Shown here one piece after another: positions 20,057 through 28,015 of a stretch of 64,000 nt of DNA. How positions within the stretch are numbered: the stretch's first letter is position 1; every line of letters begins with the position of its first letter. This stretch comes from Methylogaea oryzae (GTDB lineage: Bacteria > Pseudomonadota > Gammaproteobacteria > Methylococcales > Methylococcaceae), in the NCBI RefSeq assembly GCF_019669985.1, contig NZ_AP019782.1:225001-289000 (forward strand). The letters are read 5' to 3'. The notes under the pieces were generated by a model that did not search any database, was not told the origin of the DNA, and saw only the letters and a program-made list of their open reading frames with translations. Position numbers and translations under genes: made by a program.

Positions 20057-21327
20057 GCGAGCTACCCTACGCCGATTTGTGCCGCTGGCTGGAGACCCAG
20101 GTCGGCATGGACGCCGCCGCCCTGGGCGCGCACGCCCTGCGAACCGCCGTGCGCGCGCGGTCGCGCGCTTTGCGCCTGGTGGACGAAGCGCTCTACGCCG
20201 CCCATTGGCAGGCCGACGAAGACGAGCGGCAAGCCTTGCTGGAAGAGCTGCTGGTGCCGGAAACCTGGTTTTTCCGCGACGGCGCGGCGTTTTCCCTGTG
20301 GCGCGAATACCTGGCGGCCAAGTCCGGCCGATTCAGCGCTAGGCGGCCGGCGCGGGTGTTGTGCCTGCCCTGCGCCACCGGCGAGGAGGCCTGGTCCATC
20401 GCCATCTGCATGCGGGAGGCCGGCCTGGATTGCGGCAATGCCCGGGTCTACGCGCTGGACGTGAGCCGGCGTTCCCTCGACGCCGCCAAGCGGGGCGTTT
20501 ACCGCCGCCGCAGCTGGCGCGGCCAAAGCCTGGACGACTGGGCCGGCCACTGCCAGCCGGGCGAGCCCGATAGTTTCCACGTCGCCGAGCCGCTGCGGGC
20601 CATGGTGGAGTTCCGTCTGGGCAACGCCCTGGATCGCGATCTACTGCGCGCCAACGCGCCTTACGACGCGGTGTTCTGCCGCAACCTGCTGATTTACCTG
20701 ACGCCCGCCGCCCGCAGCGGCCTCTATGGCGGCTTCGCCGAATTGCTGGTTCCCGGCGGCCTGCTGTTTCTCGGCCACGCGGAATCCCTGCCGCGCGAGC
20801 TCACGGGCTTCCGCCGCCACGGTCCGGCGGACGCTTTCGCCTGGCAGCATGGCGGCAGCGCCGGCGTCCCGCCGGCCCGACGGGAGGAGCCCCGCCGTGC
20901 AGCGGAAGCGCCGAGGCGGCTTGAATTGGCGCGGAAACCGGCGGCATCCTTGGCCCCGGATACTGGCGCTCCCCTCCGCAAGGACGGCGTGGAAACGGCG
21001 ACGGGTCGTGCGGCAGCGGCCGTCGCCGAACCGCTGGCGGAAGCCCGCGCCCTGGCCGACCGGGGCTCTTACGACGACGCCCGGCAGCTGTTGTTGGAGC
21101 ACGCCGCCCGCGCGCCCCTGAACGCCGATTTGCATGCGCTGCTGGGCGTGGTCTGCGCCGCCCGCCGGCAAGAGGACGAGGCCGCCGGCCATTGGCGCCG
21201 CGCGCTTTATTTGGATCCGGGCCACGGCGAAAGCCTCGCCCACCTGGCTTTGTTGCTGGAACGCCAGGGCAACCAGGCCGAAGCCGCCCGCTTGCGCGAG
21301 CGCTTGGCCCGCCAGGGAGCCGCTTGA
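20053..21327 (+). CDS. CheR-type receptor methyltransferase with TPR tail (WspC-like)
   Basis: A 424-aa protein from a GTG start overlapping the cheW stop. Residues 1-275 form the CheR fold: ETWFFRDGAAFSLW near 75, the SAM loop VLCLPCATGEEAWSIAICM near 102, and FCRNLLIYLTP near 210. A variable Ala/Arg/Pro linker follows, and the last 80 residues contain tetratricopeptide-like repeats (ARQLLLEHAARAPLNADLHA; EAAGHWRRALYLDPGHGESL). A TPR tail is characteristic of WspC. It should methylate glutamates on the cluster's receptor from S-adenosylmethionine. Confidence 0.92.
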   Translation: MSELPYADLCRWLETQVGMDAAALGAHALRTAVRARSRALRLVDEALYAAHWQADEDERQALLEELLVPETWFFRDGAAFSLWREYLAAKSGRFSARRPARVLCLPCATGEEAWSIAICMREAGLDCGNARVYALDVSRRSLDAAKRGVYRRRSWRGQSLDDWAGHCQPGEPDSFHVAEPLRAMVEFRLGNALDRDLLRANAPYDAVFCRNLLIYLTPAARSGLYGGFAELLVPGGLLFLGHAESLPRELTGFRRHGPADAFAWQHGGSAGVPPARREEPRRAAEAPRRLELARKPAASLAPDTGAPLRKDGVETATGRAAAAVAEPLAEARALADRGSYDDARQLLLEHAARAPLNADLHALLGVVCAARRQEDEAAGHWRRALYLDPGHGESLAHLALLLERQGNQAEAARLRERLARQGAA

Positions 21328-22001
21328 TGGCCGCCGAACCGCAGATCTTGGCCGACGAAGCCTGCTGGAAACGGATCGGCATCCACGGCGACCGCAGCTG
21401 TCCGGATCTGGCCGAGCACATCCACTGCCGCAATTGCCCGGTCTACCACGCGGCGGGACGGCGCTTGCTGGATCGGCCTGTGCCGGAGGATTACCGTGCG
21501 GAATGGACCGCCCGGCTGGCGGAGCCCAAGCCCGTCTTGGACGCGGACGCCCTGCGGCTGATGCTGTTCCGTATCGCCGACGCCTGGCTGGCGCTGCCCG
21601 CCGCCCACTTCGCCACCAGCCTGGCGCCAGTGCCGGTGCGGTCGGTGCCGTTCCGCAGCAACCGGCACTTCCTCGGCCTTATCAACGACGGCGGCGAGCT
21701 GCGGCTGTGCTTCACCTTGGAGCACCTGCTGGATTTGCGCCGGCAATCCGCTGCCGAAGATTCCCGCCGGGCGTTCCCGCGCCTGCTGGTGATGCAGGCG
21801 CGCAACCACCTGTGGACTTTCCCCGCCGACGAAGTGCAGGGCATCGTGCGCTTTCCGCGCAGCGCGTTGCAGGATCCGCCGGATAACCTGGCCAAAGCCC
21901 CCGGCGTGTGCACCGCCGCCATGCTGGAATGGCGCGGCCAGCCGGTCGGCCTGTTGGACGTGGAACGGCTGGTGGACCGCTTGCAGGAGGCGTTGCGGTG
22001 A
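21327..22001 (+). CDS. CheW-like protein with Cys-containing N-terminus (WspD-like)
   Basis: A 224-aa protein starting in the TGATG overlap with the methyltransferase stop. Its N-terminal extension has the pattern CWKRIGIHGDRSCPDL then HCRNCPVYHAAGRRLL, which is the hallmark of WspD-type proteins and could bind a metal. A CheW domain follows, roughly residues 85-220. It is expected to be a second coupling protein in the array. Its stop overlaps the GTG of the CheA gene. Confidence 0.9.
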   Translation: MAAEPQILADEACWKRIGIHGDRSCPDLAEHIHCRNCPVYHAAGRRLLDRPVPEDYRAEWTARLAEPKPVLDADALRLMLFRIADAWLALPAAHFATSLAPVPVRSVPFRSNRHFLGLINDGGELRLCFTLEHLLDLRRQSAAEDSRRAFPRLLVMQARNHLWTFPADEVQGIVRFPRSALQDPPDNLAKAPGVCTAAMLEWRGQPVGLLDVERLVDRLQEALR

Positions 22002-24286
22002 GCGGCATCGACGCATTTTTGCTGGAACTGTTCCGCGAGGAGGTCGCTTCCCATAGCGCCGCCCTGACGGAGGGGCTGCTGTCCCTGGAGCGCCAAGGCT
22101 GTACGCCCCAGGCCATCGAACCGCTCATGCGCGCCGCTCACTCCATCAAAGGCGCGGCGCGGGTGCTGGATTTGAACGCGGCGGTGCAGATCGCCCACGT
22201 TATGGAGGATGTGCTGGTGGCGGCCGGCGCCGGCCGGGTGCGTTTGGACGCCGCCGGCGTCGATGCGCTGCTGGGCGCGGTGGATTGGCTGTTGGGCATG
22301 AGCCAGGTGGGCGATGGGGAATTGCTGGCCTGGCTGGAGCAGCACGCGGCGGAGGCGCAGGAATGGGAGCGGCGCATCGGCGCGTTGGCTGTGGAGGCTG
22401 AGCCTCTCCCTCTCCCCCAGGGAGAGGGGCGGGGTGAGGGGGATGCAAAAGCTGTGGCCTTTGAGTCGCCTTTACCCTCTCCCCTACCGGCTCCCAGCCC
22501 TCTCGTCGCTTCCCCGCCGGCGGAAGAGGGGAGCATCGCCGCTCCGGCGGAAGAACCCACGGCCAACGAGCGCTCGGTCAAAATCACCGCCGACATTCTC
22601 GACCAATTGGTGGCCTACGCCTCGGAAACCCTGGTGGAAACCCACCGGCTGGAGCCCTGCGCCCGCTCGGTGCAGAACCTGAAGCGCCTGCAACGCCGCT
22701 TGAGCGGCGTCCTCGCCGAAGCCCCGCCGGCCGATCCGGCGGCGGCGGAATCCGCGCAAACGCTGCTGCTGGAATTGCGCCACGCCCTGGACGAGCACAG
22801 CAGCCTGCTGGACGACTTCGTCAGCCGCGGCACTTACCGCTCGGAACGGCTGTACCGCACCGTGCTGGCCGGCCGCATGCGGCCTTTCGCCGACGGGGTG
22901 GCCGGCTTCCCCCGGCTGGTGCGGGACCTGGCGCGCCAGTTGGGCAAGCAGGTGCAGTTGCACATCGCCGGACGCGCCACGCGGGTGGACCGGGACATTT
23001 TGGAAAGGCTGGAAGCGCCTCTTAACCATCTGCTGCGCAACGCCCTGGATCACGGCATCGAAACGCCGGAGGAGCGCTTGGCCGCCGGCAAGCCGGCCGA
23101 GGCGCTGTTGCGCCTGGAGGCTCACCACCGCAGCGGCCGCCTGACCGTCACCGTGAGCGACGACGGGCGCGGCATCGACCTGGAGCGGCTACGCCTACGG
23201 GTGGTGGAGCGGGGCTTGGCCGAGGCCGAACTGGCGCAGCGGCTCAGTCCGGAGGAGTTGTACGATTTCCTGTTCCTGCCCGGTTTCAGCACCCGCGACC
23301 AGGTGAGCGACATTTCCGGTCGGGGCGTGGGGCTGGACGTGGTGCAGACCATGGTGCACGCCTGCGGCGGCGCTTTGCGGGTCAGCTCGGCGGCGGGCAA
23401 GGGCACCCGTTTCCAACTGCAACTGCCGGTCACCCGTTCCGTGCTGCGAGTGTTGCTGGCGCGCATCGCCGGCGAGGTCTTCGCTTTGCCCCTGGCGCGC
23501 ATCGAGCGGGCCGGGCGCTTGGCTTGCAGCGAATTGCGCAGCATGGAAGGCCATCATTACTGCCGCTGGGACGGCGACAACGTCGCCGTGGTGTCGGCCG
23601 CCGCCCTGTTGGGGCGGGAGTCCGCGGTTCCCGTGGCGGAAGAGCTGACCCTGGTGTTCATCGCCGGCGGCTGGCAGCGTTACGCCCTGGCGGTGGACGG
23701 CCTGCTGGGCGAGTGCGAGCTGGTGGTGCGCCCCTTGGACGACCGCCTGGGCAAAGTGCCAAACCTCGGCGCCATGGCCTTGAGCGAGCAGGGCGAGCCG
23801 CTGTTGATCCTGGACGTGGACGATTTGCTGCGTTCGGCGGCGGCGCTGCACGACGGCCGCGCCATGGCGCGGCGGCCCGACGAGGCGGAAGAGGCGCCTC
23901 AGCGCCGCAAGCGGGTGCTGGTGGTGGACGATTCCCTCACCGTGCGCGAAGTGGAGCGCAAGCTGCTGGAAAACGACGGCTATGAAGTGGACGTGGCGGT
24001 GGACGGCGTGGAGGGCTGGAACGCCCTGCAATTGCAGCGCTACGACCTGGTGCTGAGCGACGTGGACATGCCGCGCATGAACGGCATCGAGCTGGTGCGG
24101 CGCATCAAGCAGGACCCGCGCCTGCAAGGGCTGCCGGTGGTCATCGTTTCCTACAAGGACCGCCCGGAAGACCGGCTGCGCGGCCTGGAGGCCGGGGCGG
24201 ATTATTACCTGACCAAAAGCAGTTTCCAGGACGCCGGCCTGATCCAGGCGGTGCGGGACTTGATCGGGGCGGCGGATAGCGCGTGA
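21998..24286 (+). CDS. Hybrid chemotaxis histidine kinase CheA-REC (WspE-like)
   Basis: A 762-aa protein from a GTG start overlapping the previous stop. In order: an HPt domain with phospho-acceptor His48 in RAAHSIKGAAR; a Pro-rich linker at 135-180; a dimerisation region; a HATPase with N-box LLRNALDHGIETPEE near 344 and SGRGVGLDVV near 443; a CheW-like domain; and a receiver with Asp688 in LSDVDMP. There is no P2 domain, as in WspE. The linker is built from a palindromic repeat (22408-22428) that has entered the gene in frame. The kinase should phosphorylate the CheB and the REC-PP2C regulator. Confidence 0.94.
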   Translation: MSGIDAFLLELFREEVASHSAALTEGLLSLERQGCTPQAIEPLMRAAHSIKGAARVLDLNAAVQIAHVMEDVLVAAGAGRVRLDAAGVDALLGAVDWLLGMSQVGDGELLAWLEQHAAEAQEWERRIGALAVEAEPLPLPQGEGRGEGDAKAVAFESPLPSPLPAPSPLVASPPAEEGSIAAPAEEPTANERSVKITADILDQLVAYASETLVETHRLEPCARSVQNLKRLQRRLSGVLAEAPPADPAAAESAQTLLLELRHALDEHSSLLDDFVSRGTYRSERLYRTVLAGRMRPFADGVAGFPRLVRDLARQLGKQVQLHIAGRATRVDRDILERLEAPLNHLLRNALDHGIETPEERLAAGKPAEALLRLEAHHRSGRLTVTVSDDGRGIDLERLRLRVVERGLAEAELAQRLSPEELYDFLFLPGFSTRDQVSDISGRGVGLDVVQTMVHACGGALRVSSAAGKGTRFQLQLPVTRSVLRVLLARIAGEVFALPLARIERAGRLACSELRSMEGHHYCRWDGDNVAVVSAAALLGRESAVPVAEELTLVFIAGGWQRYALAVDGLLGECELVVRPLDDRLGKVPNLGAMALSEQGEPLLILDVDDLLRSAAALHDGRAMARRPDEAEEAPQRRKRVLVVDDSLTVREVERKLLENDGYEVDVAVDGVEGWNALQLQRYDLVLSDVDMPRMNGIELVRRIKQDPRLQGLPVVIVSYKDRPEDRLRGLEAGADYYLTKSSFQDAGLIQAVRDLIGAADSA
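22408..22428. repeat. 21-nt palindromic repeat inside the CheA gene
   Basis: The sequence reads as an eight-base arm cctctccc, a short spacer and ggagagg, and is followed by ggcggggtgaggggg, a form seen as dispersed intergenic palindromes in many gammaproteobacteria. An identical 21-nt copy lies at 27014-27034 inside waaF. Here it encodes LPLPQGEGRGEG in the linker between HPt and the dimerisation region. A related CT-rich arm follows near 22471-22490. Confidence 0.75.
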
Positions 24287-25332
24287 AAATCGCCATCGTC
24301 AACGATTTGAAACTGGCGGTGGAGGCCCAGCGCCGCGTGTTGCAGGCCGAGTCCGGCCTGGACGTGTGCTGGACCGCCGCCGACGGGCTGGAGGCGGTGC
24401 GCCTTTGCGCGGCGCAGCGGCCGGATCTGGTGCTGATGGACTTGATCATGCCGGTGATGGACGGGGTGGAGGCCACGCGCCGCATCATGGCCGAATCGCC
24501 TTGCCCGATCCTGGTGGTGACCGCCAGCGTGCGGGGCAATTTCGCCAAGGTTTACGAAGCCTTGGGGGCCGGCGCCCTCGACGCGGTCGCCACGCCGGTG
24601 CTGGGGCCGGGCGGCAAGCTGGACGGCGGCGGCGAGTTGCTGCGCAAGATCGCCACCCTGCAAACCCTCACCGCCCAGGCCAAGCCCGCTCCGGCGGCGA
24701 GCGAGCCGCGTGTTTCCAGCGCCGCCGTCCTCGAACGGCTGCGGCCGCCGCCGGTGGTGGTGATCGGCGCTTCCACCGGCGGACCCAACGCCCTGGCGGA
24801 ATTGCTGGGCGGCCTGCCGGCGGGGTTTCCCGCCGCCGTGGTGGCGGTGCAGCATTTGGACAGCAATTTCGCCGGCGGCCTGGCCACCTGGCTGGGGCAG
24901 CGCACCGCCTTGAAAGTGGCGCCCCTGGTCGACGGCGAGCGCTTGCGCGCCGGCCAGGTGTGGCTGGTCACCGGCGACGAGCATCTGGTGCTGGACGAGA
25001 ACCTGCGGCTGCGCTACACGCCGGAACCGCAAGGCCTGGCGTTCCGCCCGTCGGTGGACGTGTTTTTCCACAGCGTGGCCGGCGCCGGGCTGGAAGGCTG
25101 CGGCGTGCTGCTCACCGGCATGGGGCGGGACGGCGCGGCGGGGCTTGCCGCGCTGCGCCGGGCCGGTTTTTTCACCATCGCCCAGGACCAGGCCAGCAGC
25201 GTGGTGTGGGGCATGCCCAAGGCGGCGGCCGAGCTGGGCGCCGCCAGCGAAGTGCTGCCCCTGTCCGCCATCGCCGGCCGGCTGCTGGAACGCATCGGAT
25301 TCATCCATTCACCGCCTCTGCAAGCGAGTTAG
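24283..25332 (+). CDS. CheB-type chemoreceptor methylesterase (WspF-like)
   Basis: A 349-aa response regulator-methylesterase from a GTG overlapping the CheA stop. The receiver has phospho-acceptor Asp53 in VLMDLIMPVMDG. The catalytic domain carries Ser164 in GASTGGP, His191 in VQHLDSN and Asp283 in GMGRDGA, the full triad. It should remove methyl groups from the receptor and set its adaptation level. In Pseudomonas, loss of WspF locks the pathway on. Confidence 0.94.
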   Translation: MKIAIVNDLKLAVEAQRRVLQAESGLDVCWTAADGLEAVRLCAAQRPDLVLMDLIMPVMDGVEATRRIMAESPCPILVVTASVRGNFAKVYEALGAGALDAVATPVLGPGGKLDGGGELLRKIATLQTLTAQAKPAPAASEPRVSSAAVLERLRPPPVVVIGASTGGPNALAELLGGLPAGFPAAVVAVQHLDSNFAGGLATWLGQRTALKVAPLVDGERLRAGQVWLVTGDEHLVLDENLRLRYTPEPQGLAFRPSVDVFFHSVAGAGLEGCGVLLTGMGRDGAAGLAALRRAGFFTIAQDQASSVVWGMPKAAAELGAASEVLPLSAIAGRLLERIGFIHSPPLQAS

Positions 25333-25334
25333 CC

Positions 25335-26507
25335 ATGACATTGCCATCCGCCCCCCTCCCCAACGACCACCGCATCGTGGTGTTGCTGATCGACGACCAG
25401 CGCATCATCGGCGAAGCGGTGAAACGCATGTTGCAGGACCAGGCCGACATCGAATTCCACTACAGCGCCGACGCCCTGAATGCGGTGGAAACCGCCGTCG
25501 GCTTGCAGCCGACGCTGATTTTGCAGGATTTGGTGATGCCGGAGGTGGACGGCCTGACGCTGGTGAAGCAGTTCCGCGCCCACCCCGCCACGGCGGCGGT
25601 GCCCATGATCGTGCTGTCCAGCAAGGAAGAGGCGCAGACCAAGGCCGAAGCTTTCGCCCTGGGTGCCAACGATTATCTGGTGAAGTTGCCGGACCGCATC
25701 GAGCTGATCGCCCGCATCCGCTACCACTCCGCCGCCTACATCGCCCACCGCCAGCGCGACGCCGCCTATGCCGCCTTGCAGCGCAGCCAGCAGGCCCTGG
25801 CCGCCGAGTTGGCGGAAGCCGCCGCCTACGTGCGCTCGCTGCTGCCGCCGCCGGTGGACGCGGGCGGTTTGCGCACCGCCTGGGAGTTTTTTCCTTGTAG
25901 CTCCCTGGGCGGCGATGCGTTCGGCTATTTCGACATCGACGCCGACCATTTCGCCGTGTTCCTGCTGGACGTGTGCAACCACGGCGTCGGCTCGGCGCTG
26001 CTGTCGGTGAGCGCCATGAACGCGCTGCTGGGGCGCGCCTTGCCGGGGGCGGAGTTCCGCGATCCGGCTTCGGTGATGGGGGCGCTGAACGAAACCTTCG
26101 CCATGGAGAAGCACAACAACCTGTACTTCACCCTCTGGTACGGCGTGCTGCACCGCCCCAGCCGCACCTTGACCTACGGCAGCGCCGGCCATCCGCCCGC
26201 CGTGCTGGTGGCCGGCGGCCAGACCACCCTGTTGCGCTGCCGCGCCATGCCCATCGGCGCCATGCCCGGCATGCCGTTCGAAACCGCCAGCGCGACGGTG
26301 CCGCCCGACGCCCGCTTGTATCTCTACAGCGACGGCATCTACGAAATCCATCGCCCCGATGGCAGCCTGGTGACTTTGGAGGAGTTCGTCGCCGTGCTGG
26401 AGTCCGGCCGGCCTCTGCCGCAAGTGGTGGAGATCATGCACGCGTTGCTGCCGCCGGAGGTGGATTTCGACGACGACGTGGCCTTGCTGGAAGTGGCTAT
26501 CGCCTGA
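25335..26507 (+). CDS. Response regulator with PP2C/SpoIIE phosphatase output, in the WspR position
   Basis: A 390-aa protein starting two bases after the CheB stop. The receiver (about 15-140) has Asp65 in LILQDLVMPEVDGLTL and FALGANDYLVKLPDRIELIARIRYH, a run I recall as near-identical in WspR. A coiled coil (QRDAAYAALQRSQQALAAEL) links it to a PP2C domain with metal ligands Asp194 (GGDAFGY), Asp212 (LDVCNHG), Asp333 (YSDGIYE) and Asp379-381 (FDDDVALLEV), so it should be active. WspR has a GGDEF cyclase at this place. The likely substrate is the phospho-STAS protein of 16138-16464. Confidence 0.92.
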   Translation: MTLPSAPLPNDHRIVVLLIDDQRIIGEAVKRMLQDQADIEFHYSADALNAVETAVGLQPTLILQDLVMPEVDGLTLVKQFRAHPATAAVPMIVLSSKEEAQTKAEAFALGANDYLVKLPDRIELIARIRYHSAAYIAHRQRDAAYAALQRSQQALAAELAEAAAYVRSLLPPPVDAGGLRTAWEFFPCSSLGGDAFGYFDIDADHFAVFLLDVCNHGVGSALLSVSAMNALLGRALPGAEFRDPASVMGALNETFAMEKHNNLYFTLWYGVLHRPSRTLTYGSAGHPPAVLVAGGQTTLLRCRAMPIGAMPGMPFETASATVPPDARLYLYSDGIYEIHRPDGSLVTLEEFVAVLESGRPLPQVVEIMHALLPPEVDFDDDVALLEVAIA

Positions 26508-26517
26508 CGGGACGCCG

Positions 26518-27555
26518 TCAGGGCGCGGGCGGCAGCAGGGCGTCCAGCTGCGCCGAGACTTGCTCCGGGCTGATGTCGGTCAGGCAGCGGGTATGGCCCA
26601 GGGGACAGTCGCGCTTGAAGCAGGGCGAGCATTCCAGCCCGAGGCGGACGATGCGCGCCTGCGCGTTCAGGGGTGGGGTGAAGCCGGGATCGGAGGAGCC
26701 GTAGATCGCCACCAAGGGCTTTTCCAGGGCGGCGGCCACGTGCATCAGGCCGGAATCGTTGCTCACCGCGGCGTCGGCCAGGGACAGCAGGTCCACCGCC
26801 TCGGCCAGGTCGGTGCGGCCGGCGAAGCCGACGCAGCCGGGCGCGGCGGCGGCGATTTCTTCCGCCACGGCCTGGTCCTTGCCGGAGCCGAACAGCCACA
26901 CGCTCCAACCCTGCGCCATCTTGTTCCGCGCCAGCTTGGCGAAATAAGCCGCCGGCCAGCGCTTGGCCGGGCCGTATTCGGCGCCGGGGCAAAGCGCCAA
27001 TACCTTTTCAGTCCCCTCTCCCCCAGGGAGAGGGACGTTGAATTTGGCCCGCACTGCCGCCACGCCCTCGGCCGGCACGCGCAAGCGCGGCACCGGGCAT
27101 TCCGGCGGCAGCGCCGCGTCGGGTTCCAAGCCCAGCGCCACGAAGCGCTGCACGGTCTTGGGCAGCTTGGCTTTGTCCAGCTTGCGGGCGTCGTTGAGCA
27201 AGCCGTAGCGCAGTTCGCCCACATAGCCGGTGCGCTTGGGGATTTTGGCGAAAAACGGCGTCAGCGCCGATTTCCACGAGTTGGGCAGCACGATGGCCCA
27301 GTCGTAGCGGCCGCGCAGCTCCAAGCCCAGCTGGCGGCGCGCGCCGAAGCCGAATTGGCCGTGGCCCAGGGGCATGGCGACGCCCCGCGCCACTTCCGGC
27401 ATGCGCTGCAGCAGCGGCAAGGTCCAGGCGGGCGCCAGTACGTCGATGGCGCAGTGGGGATGGCGCTGCTTGAGGGCTAGAAATAAGCTTTGCGCCATCA
27501 CCATGTCGCCGACCCAGGAGGGGCCGACGATGAGGATGCGGGGGGCGGGAGGCAT
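26518..27555 (-). CDS. waaF: Lipopolysaccharide heptosyltransferase II
   Basis: A GT9 enzyme of 345 aa that adds the second heptose of the LPS inner core. It begins PRILIVGPSWVGDMVMAQSLF, the WaaF form, and has LSLADAAVSNDSGLMHVAAAL near residue 252 and CSPCFKRDCPLGHTRCL near the C-terminus, typical of WaaF. A palindromic repeat at 27014-27034 inserts PLPGGEG around residue 176, apparently tolerated. It converges on the REC-PP2C gene with 10 nt between stops. Confidence 0.95.
   Translation of the reverse strand: MPPAPRILIVGPSWVGDMVMAQSLFLALKQRHPHCAIDVLAPAWTLPLLQRMPEVARGVAMPLGHGQFGFGARRQLGLELRGRYDWAIVLPNSWKSALTPFFAKIPKRTGYVGELRYGLLNDARKLDKAKLPKTVQRFVALGLEPDAALPPECPVPRLRVPAEGVAAVRAKFNVPLPGGEGTEKVLALCPGAEYGPAKRWPAAYFAKLARNKMAQGWSVWLFGSGKDQAVAEEIAAAAPGCVGFAGRTDLAEAVDLLSLADAAVSNDSGLMHVAAALEKPLVAIYGSSDPGFTPPLNAQARIVRLGLECSPCFKRDCPLGHTRCLTDISPEQVSAQLDALLPPAP
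27014..27034. repeat. 21-nt palindromic repeat inside waaF
   Basis: Identical to the repeat at 22408-22428 and preserved in frame within a conserved enzyme, where it adds a few Pro/Gly residues between the two Rossmann-like domains. Two in-gene copies within 5 kb suggest a small mobile or amplified repeat family. Confidence 0.75.
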
Positions 27556-27572
27556 TGTTGCAATATCGAGCT

Positions 27573-27785
27573 TCAGGCCGCGATTTCGACGAATGCGCTG
27601 GACGAATGAGGCTGAGGCAGCATGCGGCCCTCTTCTTTGAGGCCTTCGATGTGGAATTCGATGGCTTCTCGGATCAGCGCCAATACTTCCTCCCGCGATT
27701 CGCCTGCGGCGACGCAGCCAGGCAGGTCCGGCACGTAGGCGCCGAAACTGGCCGGGCCTTCCTCAAGCACAACTAGATAGCGCAT
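27573..27785 (-). CDS. hicB: HicB-type antitoxin
   Basis: A 70-aa protein with the partial RNase H fold of HicB: YLVVLEEGPASFGAYVPDLPGCVAAGES then EEVLALIREAIEFHIEGL. It lacks a C-terminal HTH or RHH domain, as in the short HicB class. It lies 10 nt downstream of the toxin gene and is expected to neutralise it by direct binding. The pair sits between waaF and ilvE. Confidence 0.9.
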   Translation of the reverse strand: MRYLVVLEEGPASFGAYVPDLPGCVAAGESREEVLALIREAIEFHIEGLKEEGRMLPQPHSSSAFVEIAA

Positions 27786-27795
27786 GGCATCTCCT

Positions 27796-27984
27796 TCACG
27801 GCTTTAAACCGGCCTGTTTCAACACACTGTTCAGTGTGTCCGGCGGCACATCGACACTGGGCTTGCCCGATACGGTCACCGTTCCCGACTTGGCCGGATG
27901 GTGGTACTGCCGATGGCTGCCTTTTTGGCGAACTTGTGTCCAACCGTCCGACTCGATCCAGGCAATCAATTCTTTGACCTTCAT
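27796..27984 (-). CDS. hicA: HicA-type mRNA interferase toxin
   Basis: A 62-aa double-stranded-RNA-binding-fold toxin: MKVKELIAWIESDGWTQVRQ, the catalytic-His segment KGSHRQYHHP, and VPPDTLNSVLKQAGL. The start at 27984 is preceded by aaggggcaagg, which decides it against a longer frame to 28065. HicA cleaves mRNA when free. HicB follows in the same direction. Confidence 0.92.
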   Translation of the reverse strand: MKVKELIAWIESDGWTQVRQKGSHRQYHHPAKSGTVTVSGKPSVDVPPDTLNSVLKQAGLKP

Positions 27985-28015
27985 GGCATCCTTGCCCCTT
28001 TCGCGATGGTTCAGT

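Noticed and set aside
22471-22540. Frameshift or sequence error in the CheA linker
   Set aside because: The frame stays open and joins normal domains on each side; the odd Pro-rich composition is explained by the repeat insertion.
25335-26507. WspR diguanylate cyclase
   Set aside because: The receiver is WspR-like but there is no GGDEF domain; the output has the Asp ligands of a PP2C phosphatase.
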